Positions 57,311 through 64,000 of a stretch of 64,000 bases of DNA are shown here, in pieces. The position numbers and the translations under genes were made by a program. This DNA is from Salinisphaera orenii subsp. orenii MK-B5 (GTDB taxonomy: Bacteria; Pseudomonadota; Gammaproteobacteria; Nevskiales; Salinisphaeraceae), in contig NZ_AYKH01000044.1 in the NCBI RefSeq assembly GCF_003788635.1, positions 62,001 through 126,000 of the forward strand. Direction: 5' to 3'. The notes under the pieces were generated by a model. It saw nothing but the letters and a program-made list of their open reading frames with translations, was not told the DNA's origin and ran no database searches. Every line of letters begins with the position of its first letter. Position 1 is the first letter of the stretch.

Positions 57311-59110
57311 CTAGGCCGCCTCGGCGGCCTGGTCGGACGACGGCACAGTCGTCGCGGCCTGACGCAGGGCCTCGTCAACGCGGCGGTCGTGTTCGTAGAG
57401 ATCGGGCCGGAACTGGACGCCCTCGTCGGTGACGAAGGCGGTCCAGTACATCAGATAGACCGGGATCGACTCGGCCAGATCCACGCGTTTGCGCGAGCCC
57501 TCGTGCAGGGCGTCGTCGATGCGCCCGGCGTCCCAGTCCGGCCGGCCGTCCAGCACAAAGGCGGCGAGATCGTCCGGCCGGGCGACGCGCACGCAGCCGT
57601 GGCTGAAGGCGCGCTCGGTACGGGAGAACAGACGTTCGGCCGGGCTGTCGTGGAGATAAACCGCGTATTCGTTCGGAAACATGAACTTGACGAGGCCGAG
57701 CGCGTTCCGCGCGCCGGCACGCTGGCGGATGAACAGTTCGCCGGCCTCGACCTGTGTGAGGCGTTCCTTACTGGGCTCCAATGGGGTCGCGTTCGGCCCG
57801 AAGGCGCGCACGATCTCGTAGCGGTTGGCCTCGAGATAGCCCGGCTCGGCCCGGGCCTCCGGCACGATCTCCTCGGCCGCGATGCCACGCGGCACGTTCC
57901 AGTAGGGCCGGAAGATCACGTACTGCATCCGGTCCGAGAACACGGGCGTCGCGCGGTCGTTGTAGGTCTCGCCGACCACCACCTTCATCGTGAGCGCGGG
58001 ACGGCCGTCCTCGAAGGCGCGCAGCCGGTATTCGGGAATGTTGACCATGATGTAGCGTTCGCCGAGATCGCCCGGCAGCCAGCGCCAGCGCTCCAGGTTG
58101 ATCTCGATGTCGCGGACCCGCCGCGTCGCCGGCACGTTGAGCGCGGCGAGCGTCTGTTCGCCTACGCGGCCGTCCACGGCCAGGCCGTGGCGGCGCTGGA
58201 AACGCTCGACCGCCGCGGCCAGGGCGTCGTCATAGCGCGGTGCGCGCGTTTCCGCTTCGGTGGCGGTGTCGGTCGATGCGGCCGTTGGCGAGTCGTCGTC
58301 GGGCGCCGGTGCTGTGTTGTCGCCGGACGGCAGATCCCCCGTCAGGCGCAGGCGTTCGCGCAGCGTGTTCACGCGGGCGTCGCGTACGCCGGGCTCCAGC
58401 AGCGGCCCCTCGGGCAGGGTGGGCCAGCCGCCGTCGTCGGCGATGGCGCGATAGTCGGCGAGCGCCTTGACCAGGCGCGTATAGCCGTCGTGCGGCGGGC
58501 GCAGTTCGGACAGCGCGGCATCCACATTGCCGTTCACGGCGGCGTGCTCGAGCGCGCCGACGTAGTCGGCCGGCGGCAGATCCTCGTACCAGCGGGGCCG
58601 CAGGTCGCCGGTTTCGACCCGGCCTTCGTGCAGGTCGGCGGCGTACTGCACGAACACGCGGCTGAGGGCGATGTCGAGTGCCGCGCGGTCGGCCGCGCTC
58701 AGGGTCTCGGGATCGGTGCGGGCCGCCTCCGCGCGCCGCGCCAGGGCATCGGCGCGGTAGTCGGCGGCGATCAGGCCCTGCCGATCCGCGCGCGCGACAG
58801 CCGCCAGCAGAGCCTCGACCGCCTCTCGCGGGCGACCCTCGGCGTCGAGCCAGGCGGGCGCGTGATCGTGCGCGGCGTAGTAGTCCGCCAGCGCCGCGTC
58901 AACGGTGGCCTCCGATAGCGCGCGCGTGCGCTCGCGGATCGCCCGCGCGGTGGCCGCGCCGGCCTGCGGCTCGGCGGCCTCGGAGGCCGTGTCGCTGGAA
59001 TCCGTCCGGTCCCGGGCCGTGCGTTCGGCGTCCGTGCGTTCGGGTGCGCCGCCGCAGGCCGCGGTCATGAGAATGAGTCCGGCCATCAGGCCGTTGCGTG
59101 CCGATTTCAC
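57311..59110 (-). CDS. ldtD: L,D-transpeptidase, YcbB/LdtD type
   Basis: This is a 599-residue cell-envelope enzyme that forms 3-3 peptidoglycan cross-links. A GTG start gives a signal sequence with a lipobox-like end (LMTAACGG), so it may be a lipoprotein. A helical scaffold domain spans about residues 60-240. A peptidoglycan-binding repeat follows (AVERFQRRHGLAVDGRVGEQT, in two parts AVERFQRRHGLAV and DGRVGEQTL). The YkuD domain has YLHDSP and the catalytic Cys in AFSHGCVRV. It is encoded upstream of mepK, as in E. coli. Confidence 0.94.
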   Translation of the reverse strand: MKSARNGLMAGLILMTAACGGAPERTDAERTARDRTDSSDTASEAAEPQAGAATARAIRERTRALSEATVDAALADYYAAHDHAPAWLDAEGRPREAVEALLAAVARADRQGLIAADYRADALARRAEAARTDPETLSAADRAALDIALSRVFVQYAADLHEGRVETGDLRPRWYEDLPPADYVGALEHAAVNGNVDAALSELRPPHDGYTRLVKALADYRAIADDGGWPTLPEGPLLEPGVRDARVNTLRERLRLTGDLPSGDNTAPAPDDDSPTAASTDTATEAETRAPRYDDALAAAVERFQRRHGLAVDGRVGEQTLAALNVPATRRVRDIEINLERWRWLPGDLGERYIMVNIPEYRLRAFEDGRPALTMKVVVGETYNDRATPVFSDRMQYVIFRPYWNVPRGIAAEEIVPEARAEPGYLEANRYEIVRAFGPNATPLEPSKERLTQVEAGELFIRQRAGARNALGLVKFMFPNEYAVYLHDSPAERLFSRTERAFSHGCVRVARPDDLAAFVLDGRPDWDAGRIDDALHEGSRKRVDLAESIPVYLMYWTAFVTDEGVQFRPDLYEHDRRVDEALRQAATTVPSSDQAAEAA

Positions 59111-59179
59111 GTGATGTGTCTTTGTTTTGGGGTCCCCGGCCGCGGATGCTATCGCAGCCGGGGACCCGGCGACAGCGGC

Positions 59180-59767
59180 TCAGCTTCGGGCGTTCTCGAT
59201 CTCGACCATGGGTCGGATGCGGCGCAGCCGTTCCAGCGGATCGTCGGTGGCCAGCAGGTCGTGCTTGGTGGCGGCGTCGAAGGGCAGCAGTTCGGTGAGC
59301 CGGGCGGACAGCCAGCTGGCCGAGTCGTAGTCGCTGCCCTGCTTGTCGTAGGGCAGGCCGACTTCCTCGATCAGCGCCGCGGCGATCTGCTTGAGGGCGG
59401 TGAACTCGATCGGGCAGGCGGCATCGGCGGATTCGTCGATGAACGTGACCTCGCCCCACCACAGGCCGTCCTCCGCCTGGCGCGAGGCGGTCAGCTCGAA
59501 GCGGCGGCGGCCTTCGACCGTGATGCCCAGCTGGCCGTCGTCCAGGCGGTCGAAATCGACGATGTCGACCCGCGTGCCCACGGCGTGCGGCGCGCTGAAT
59601 GCGCCCTCCGCGGCCGGCTGCGCGGCGCACACGCCGAACCCCGTGCCCGTCTTCATGCACCGGGCGACCATGTCCAGATAACGTGGCTCGAAGATGCGCA
59701 GCGACATGATGCCGCCGGGAAAGACCACGGTGGACAGGGGAAACAGGGGATATTCGGAATGATCCAT
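59180..59767 (-). CDS. LON N-terminal substrate-binding domain protein
   Basis: This 195-residue protein consists only of the LON substrate-binding (PUA-like) domain. It starts PLFPLSTVVFPGGIMSLRIF (motif FPLSTVVFPGG), then EPRYLDMVARC, with the typical later strand VGTRVDIVDFD and the helical C-terminus. It lacks the AAA+ and peptidase parts of Lon protease. Such stand-alone proteins are widespread but of unknown role. It diverges from the thioesterase gene at 60077. Confidence 0.92.
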   Translation of the reverse strand: MDHSEYPLFPLSTVVFPGGIMSLRIFEPRYLDMVARCMKTGTGFGVCAAQPAAEGAFSAPHAVGTRVDIVDFDRLDDGQLGITVEGRRRFELTASRQAEDGLWWGEVTFIDESADAACPIEFTALKQIAAALIEEVGLPYDKQGSDYDSASWLSARLTELLPFDAATKHDLLATDDPLERLRRIRPMVEIENARS

Positions 59768-60076
59768 AACGGTGCCGATCGGCTCGGTGACCTCATTGCA
59801 TCTTGTGTCGTATCGCCAGAGCCGGCCTCGGGGCGAAAAGCGGCCACCTGCGGCGTTCTGCCGCTCGACCCCGGGCCGGCGAACGGCGCGCCGTGCATCC
59901 GACCGCTGCTTGCTTCGCCGAGGGCACGAGAACCACGTGAAACAGGATGATGGCGATGCGTGGCCCCGGCGCCGGCGTCTGCCGTCGCCGGGGACTCTTT
60001 GGCCATTCTACGTGCTGGGGCGTTGTCGCGTTGCGAACCGTGACAGGGGCGCGGGCAGCGGCTAGGCTCACCGGCC
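59768..60076. other. Divergent intergenic region
   Basis: These 309 bp lie between divergent genes and must hold both promoters. One hairpin, CCCCGGCG (59964-59971) with CGCCGGGG (59986-59993), is followed by ACTCTTT, too poor for a confident terminator. No further gene is seen. Confidence 0.4.
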
Positions 60077-60535
60077 ATGGGCGAGGACATCGACAAGCGC
60101 GACCCGGCGGTCCGCGAGACCATCGCCGGGCGTTTCAACCGCATGATTCCGCACAACCAGGCGATCGGCCTGCAGGTGGCGGACGTCGCCGGCGAGCGCA
60201 TTCGCACCACGCTGGCCTACCGGGCGGACTTTCTCGGCGATCCGGAGGCCGGGCTCTGGCACACCGCGATCGGCACCACCGCGGCGGATTCGACCTGCGG
60301 GCTGGCCGTGTTCCTGGCCATCTCGGGGCTGGAGTCGGTGGCGACCATCGATCTGCGCATGGACTATCTGCGGCCCGCGGTCGCCGGCCGGGCGCTGGAG
60401 ATCGAGGCCGAGTGCTATCACGTCACCCAGTGCGTGGCCTTCGCCGAGGCCACGCTGCACCAGGGCGATCGCGAGCGCCCGACCGCCCGCTGCACCGCCG
60501 CGTTCATGCGCACCGGCCGCTCGGTGCTGGCATGA
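60077..60535 (+). CDS. PaaI-type hotdog thioesterase
   Basis: This is a 152-residue single-hotdog thioesterase of the PaaI/DUF4442 kind. It has NRMIPHNQAIGLQVADV at the start, the HTAIGTTAADSTCGLAV helix containing the usual Asp/Glu position, and TIDLRMDYLRPAVAGRALE in the central sheet. It would hydrolyse acyl-CoA thioesters. Its stop overlaps the start of a second hotdog protein, suggesting that the two form a heteromer. Confidence 0.85.
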   Translation: MGEDIDKRDPAVRETIAGRFNRMIPHNQAIGLQVADVAGERIRTTLAYRADFLGDPEAGLWHTAIGTTAADSTCGLAVFLAISGLESVATIDLRMDYLRPAVAGRALEIEAECYHVTQCVAFAEATLHQGDRERPTARCTAAFMRTGRSVLA

Positions 60536-61005
60536 GCGCCCGCGGCGAGCGCGTCCGGGCGGCGGTCGCCGCCGCCGACTACGCGCGCCTGATCGCGGCC
60601 ATTCCCTATGCCGGCTACCTCGGCATCGGCGTGGAGCACGACGGCGAGGCCCGCCGCTATCGCATGCCCTATCGCGATGAACTCATCGGCAACGCCCGCA
60701 AGTCGGCGCTGCACGGCGGCACCGTCGCCGGCTTTCTGGAACTGGCGATGCAGCTGGACGTGCTCATCGCCGAGGCCCAGCCGCGGCTGCCCTACGCGAT
60801 CGATTTCGCGATCGACTACTGGCGCTCGGCCGGCCCGCACGACTGCATCGCCGACTGCCGGCTGATCCGTTCCGGGCGCCGTCTGGCGCAGGTGCAGGCC
60901 GAATGCTGGCAGCAGTCGCGGGATACGCCGGTGGCCTTCGCCCGGGCCGATTTCCTGCTGCGGGCGTTCGACGACGACGATACGACGCCCGCACCCGGCG
61001 ACTGA
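60532..61005 (+). CDS. Second hotdog-fold thioesterase-like protein
   Basis: This 157-residue protein starts at the ATG overlapping the previous stop (ATGA). It has the hotdog pattern: IPYAGYLGIGVEHDGEARRY, LHGGTVAGFLELAMQLDVL for the central helix, and AIDFAIDYWRSAGPHDCI. The usual catalytic Asp may be replaced by the Glu in FLELAM. Pairing of two consecutive hotdog genes suggests a hetero-oligomer. TesB follows 74 bp downstream. Confidence 0.82.
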   Translation: MSARGERVRAAVAAADYARLIAAIPYAGYLGIGVEHDGEARRYRMPYRDELIGNARKSALHGGTVAGFLELAMQLDVLIAEAQPRLPYAIDFAIDYWRSAGPHDCIADCRLIRSGRRLAQVQAECWQQSRDTPVAFARADFLLRAFDDDDTTPAPGD

Positions 61006-61079
61006 ACGCGGTGCCCGCGCTCGCGATCGCCGCGATCGATTAGAATCGGGGTTTTTGCCGGTTTCGGCGGGGGTACGCC

Positions 61080-61970
61080 ATGCCCAGCGAGGGTCATCAT
61101 CTGGTCCAGGATCTGCTCGATCAGCTCGATCTGGAAGCGCTCGAACAACGTCTGTTCCGTGGCAGCTCGCGGGATCTCGGCGGCAAGAGCGTGTTTGGCG
61201 GCCAAGTCGCCGGCCAGGCCATGGTAGCGGCCACGCGCACCGTCGACCCGGCCTTTCTCGCCCATTCCATGCACGGCTATTTCCTGCGTCCGGGCGACAT
61301 GGGCGCGGCCATCGTCTACGAGGTGGACAACATCCGCGACGGCCGCAGCTTCGCCACCCGGCGGGTGCAGGCTATCCAGCACGGCCGGCCGATCTTTTCC
61401 ATGCTCGCCTCCTTTCACGTCGAGGAGTCCGGCTACACCCATCAGATGAGCATGCCTGACGTGGCCGGCCCCGAGGAGCTGGCCAGCCACGACGAACTGC
61501 GCCACGCCTGGGTGGACGCGCTCGACCGGGTGCCGGAGTCGCTGCGGGAGGCGGTCGGGCGCGAGGTCGCCATCGACATGCGCCCGGTGCGGCCCTGGAA
61601 CATGCTGGACCCGGACAAGCGCGAGGCCGAGCAGCACGTCTGGCTGCGCGCCAAGGCGCCCCTGCCCGACGATCAGGCCCTGCACCGTGCGGTGCTGACC
61701 TACGCCAGCGACTTCAACCTGCTGGCCACGTCGCTGTTCCCGCACGGCGTCTCCTTCTTCAGCCCGGGTATGCAGATGGCCAGCATCGACCACGCGCTGT
61801 GGTTCCATCGCGAATTCGCGGTCGACGACTGGCTGCTCTATTCCATGGACAGCCCCGGCGCCCAGGACGCGCGTGGCCTGGCTCGCGGCCTGATCTTCAA
61901 CCGCGCCGGTGAGCTCGTGGCCTCGGTCGTGCAGGAAGGGCTGATCCGCCAGCGCGAGCAGCCGCGCTGA
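61080..61970 (+). CDS. tesB: Acyl-CoA thioesterase II
   Basis: TesB hydrolyses medium- and long-chain acyl-CoA in the cytosol. The 296-residue double-hotdog protein has SVFGGQVAGQAMVAA near residue 38, HSMHGYFLRPGD, and the catalytic region TYASDFNLLATSL, whose Asp is part of the Asp-Thr/Ser-Gln triad. SIDHALWFHREF and SPGAQDARGLARG follow. Length and order are standard. A TAGAAT hexamer lies at 61041, 39 bp before the start. It is the third thioesterase in a row. Confidence 0.96.
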   Translation: MPSEGHHLVQDLLDQLDLEALEQRLFRGSSRDLGGKSVFGGQVAGQAMVAATRTVDPAFLAHSMHGYFLRPGDMGAAIVYEVDNIRDGRSFATRRVQAIQHGRPIFSMLASFHVEESGYTHQMSMPDVAGPEELASHDELRHAWVDALDRVPESLREAVGREVAIDMRPVRPWNMLDPDKREAEQHVWLRAKAPLPDDQALHRAVLTYASDFNLLATSLFPHGVSFFSPGMQMASIDHALWFHREFAVDDWLLYSMDSPGAQDARGLARGLIFNRAGELVASVVQEGLIRQREQPR

Positions 61971-62054
61971 GCCCGCGAGCGATGGTCGTCATGTCGCCGT
62001 CATCCGGGCCCGCCAGACTCGGGCGCCAGGGTTGCGCCTCGATCGGGGGCCGAG

Positions 62055-63191
62055 ATGGCCACATTCCGCCGCGACCGCCGGCGCATCGACCGGTTCGTGC
62101 TGGTCGTCTGTGCCGCGCTGATCGGCCCGGCCGCGGCGCCCGCGGCCATGGGCGGCCCGCCGGACGAGCGCGTCGATGAACGGGCTTCGGATCGCCCCGA
62201 GCGCGCCCTCCGGCCGCGTGGCCGCGATCACGCCCGGCGCCAGGCACGAGGCCACGACATGAGCCGGGAGCGGATCGTGATCGCCCACCGCGGCGCCTCG
62301 GGCTATCTGCCCGAACACACGCTGCCCGCCTACGCCATGGCCTACGCGCTCGGCGCCGACTATATCGAGCCGGACGTGGTGATGACCGCCGACGCGCAGC
62401 TCATCTGCCTGCACGACATCCATCTGGAATCCACCACCGACGTCGAACGGGGCTTCCCGGATCGCGCCCGCGACGACGGCCGCTGGTACGCCGCCGACTT
62501 CACCCTCGCCGAGATCCGCCAGCTCAGCGCGACCGAGCGCACCGGCGCCGACGGCGGGCGCGTGTTTCCCGGGCGCTTTTCCGCCGACGCCCGCGGTTTC
62601 CAGGTGCCCACCCTCGCGGCTCTCATCGAGATGGTGGCCGCGCTCAATCGCCAGACCGGGCGTGCGGTGGGCATCTATCCCGAGACCAAGGCGCCGGTCT
62701 TTCACGACGACGAGCATCTGCCGCTGGAGGCCGCGCTGCTCGAGATGCTGGCCGACCACGGCTACACCGGCCGCGACGCCCGCGTCTATATCCAGAGCTT
62801 CGGGTTCGACAACCTGCGCGAGATGCGCAGCGTGTTCGGCTCGGATCTGCCCATGATCCAGCTCATCGGCGACGGCGCGGCCTACGACGCCATGGTCACG
62901 CCCGACGGCCTCGACGCGATCGCGACCTACGCCGACGGCATCGGCCCGGACAAGACCCGCATCGCCACCACAGACGGCGCGCTCGTCACGCACGCCCACC
63001 AGCGCGGGCTGAAGGTGCATCCCTACACCTTCCGCGCCGATCAGCTGCCGGCCGGCGACACGCGGCTCGAGGACGAGTTGCGCCGTTATTACTTCGAGTA
63101 CGGCGTCGATGGCCTGTTCACCGACTTCGCCGATATCGCGGTCGAGGTCCTGCGTCCCGACTATCGCCCGCGGCTGTATCCGCGCGACTAG
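62055..63191 (+). CDS. glpQ: Glycerophosphodiester phosphodiesterase
   Basis: This periplasmic GlpQ-type enzyme splits glycerophosphodiesters from deacylated phospholipids into glycerol-3-phosphate and alcohol. The 378-residue protein has a signal peptide (about residues 1-30) and an Arg/Asp-rich linker of about 35 residues. The conserved part begins IVIAHRGASGYLPEHTLPAY, with the catalytic His. It continues with IEPDVVMTADAQLICLHD (metal Glu, Asp and second His), IYPETKAP and the final VDGLFTDFAD. Its TAG stop falls in the CTAG at the edge of repeat copy C. Confidence 0.94.
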   Translation: MATFRRDRRRIDRFVLVVCAALIGPAAAPAAMGGPPDERVDERASDRPERALRPRGRDHARRQARGHDMSRERIVIAHRGASGYLPEHTLPAYAMAYALGADYIEPDVVMTADAQLICLHDIHLESTTDVERGFPDRARDDGRWYAADFTLAEIRQLSATERTGADGGRVFPGRFSADARGFQVPTLAALIEMVAALNRQTGRAVGIYPETKAPVFHDDEHLPLEAALLEMLADHGYTGRDARVYIQSFGFDNLREMRSVFGSDLPMIQLIGDGAAYDAMVTPDGLDAIATYADGIGPDKTRIATTDGALVTHAHQRGLKVHPYTFRADQLPAGDTRLEDELRRYYFEYGVDGLFTDFADIAVEVLRPDYRPRLYPRD

Positions 63192-63480
63192 CGTTCATTG
63201 GGTTCCGTACGAGCGCCATGTTGAAGACCGCAGATCGTCTCCGGCGATGCGCACACCGCCGACTCTGGGTGCGCCACGCCCCAGGCTTGCAACGCCGCCG
63301 GGTGCCCACGGCAATTTAGGGGCGGCCCAGCCGGAAGGGACAAGTGTCCGTGACATTGACCGGGTGCGGCAATCCGGCGTTCTAGCCCGCTTGTGAAGAG
63401 TGATCGCACGGCGCGCATTACGCCTCGTCTTGCCTTAAGACAGCGCTTGGCGCGGACACGGACGAACCATCAACAGGCGC
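63192..63480 (+). mobile_element. Dispersed 290-bp element, copy C (MITE-like)
   Basis: This copy aligns with copies A and B over its whole length but is the most diverged of the three. The left end is degenerate (GGGTTCCGTACG) while the right end keeps CATCAACAGGC. Shared blocks include CACGCCCCAGGCTTGCAACG, CGGCAATCCGGCGTT and ATTACGCCTCGTCTTGC. The internal CACGCTG hairpin is lost. It abuts the CTAG containing the glpQ stop. Confidence 0.65.
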
Positions 63481-64000
63481 GATGCCTCCCGGTGGCGTCT
63501 GCCCGGCGCTCGCCCTGCAACGACGCCGGGCACGCCGAAATGTACTGATCCGGCGTCGGTCGTGTGTTCCGCGGAACACCGCGCGGCCTTCGCCATTTGC
63601 GTCTTTGGTCCGCGGCCCGTCGGTACCCGCCCACCGCTTCCGGCGGGGAGTGGAGAGGCGCAGCGGGGCGCCGCTTGTTGGGTGCTCGAGTCGGGCTGTA
63701 CCACGCCGTGGGACGCGATTTCCGCTGGAAGCCCAAGCGCCAGCGCCGTTGTCCGGCCAGCCCGCATTGCCGCTGGCGTCATTCGCGACGCTCCGCGGCG
63801 TTCGGCCACCGATCACGCGTCGAAACGGCTTCCGGTACGGACGGTGCGAGTCGGATCAATGGGTACGGGTCGTGCTGAATACGGTCTGGCCCGCGCGGAC
63901 GGCGACGGCGCCGGCCGCGCGGCACGGGTTTGTTCGGCAGCGAGTCTGTTCCCGCCCGGGCGATCACGGCCCCCATGTTCGAGCCGCCGGTGCGCGGCGG
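63481..64000. other. Gene-free interval at the window end
   Basis: This is about 520 bp with no supported gene; frames of around 100 codons occur on both strands but lack ribosome sites and recognisable products. A perfect 16-bp palindrome, GTGTTCCGCGGAACAC, is at 63564-63579. The next gene must start beyond the window. Confidence 0.4.

Noticed and set aside
56349-59110. ldtD-mepK as a toxin or defence module
   Set aside because: The pair and its order are known from peptidoglycan remodelling in enterics, and all catalytic motifs fit that role.

Overview
The window is about 64 kb of a GC-rich gammaproteobacterial chromosome. Gene order supports this. gyrB, gmhB and glyQS lie together as near the replication origin of many gammaproteobacteria. 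glnA-ntrB-ntrC, tamA-tamB, lptM-lysA and polA-(small RNA locus)-engB-cytochrome c4-dsbA match the order known from pseudomonads. A DcaP-like porin, methionine-salvage pieces and lipid-type hydrolases suggest a marine or halophilic lineage such as Salinisphaera; that genus guess is inference only. No tRNA, rRNA, CRISPR array, prophage or complete insertion sequence was seen.

Layout. 1-5.5 kb: gyrB (5' end cut off), gmhB and glyQS. 5.5-10.6 kb: nitrogen control, with glnA behind two NtrC-type sites and a sigma-54 promoter, then a DUF4124 protein, ntrB and ntrC. 10.6-20.6 kb: NDH-2, an NRDE protein, an S9 peptidase and tamA-tamB. 20.8-25.8 kb: DedA, a carboxylesterase, glutathione-dependent formaldehyde detoxification (frmA, fghA), lptM and lysA. 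26-32 kb: polA, three tandem small-RNA-like units, a Fur-box small gene, engB, a tailed cytochrome c4 and dsbA. 32-38.6 kb: an L,D-transpeptidase with a TPR partner, then manC-manB-mtnA. 39.4-43.2 kb: a minus-strand operon of histidine phosphatase, TetR regulator, APH-like phosphotransferase, GST and a degenerate enolase-phosphatase. 44-48.6 kb: mtfA, a small membrane protein, a 5'-nucleotidase and the DcaP-like porin. 48.7-55.8 kb: TPR-sulfotransferase, ligase-associated exonuclease, patatin, a pore-less voltage-sensor protein and a double-DUF302 lipoprotein. 56.3-63.2 kb: mepK-ldtD, a LON-domain protein, three thioesterases and glpQ.

The most unusual system lies between polA and engB. Three paralogous units of about 110 nt each follow an envelope-stress (sigma-E/AlgU type) promoter, GGAACT-N17-TCTGA or TCTCA. 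Each folds into covarying stems with C-rich loops and ends in a rho-independent terminator. The locus is where Spot 42 (enterics) or ErsA (pseudomonads) sits. An 11-nt stretch identical in all three copies is perfectly complementary to the ribosome-binding site of the porin gene 18 kb away in this window. This suggests a triplicated, sigma-E-driven porin-repressing sRNA family.

A second find is a dispersed element of about 290 bp with CTGTTGA/TCAACAG ends. There are three near-complete copies and one fragment, all intergenic. They sit at YTAR-like target sites, and in two copies these supply the stop codons of neighbouring genes. The element looks like a MITE derived from an IS5-type transposon. 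Several 0.5-1 kb gene-free stretches with strong hairpins surround these copies.
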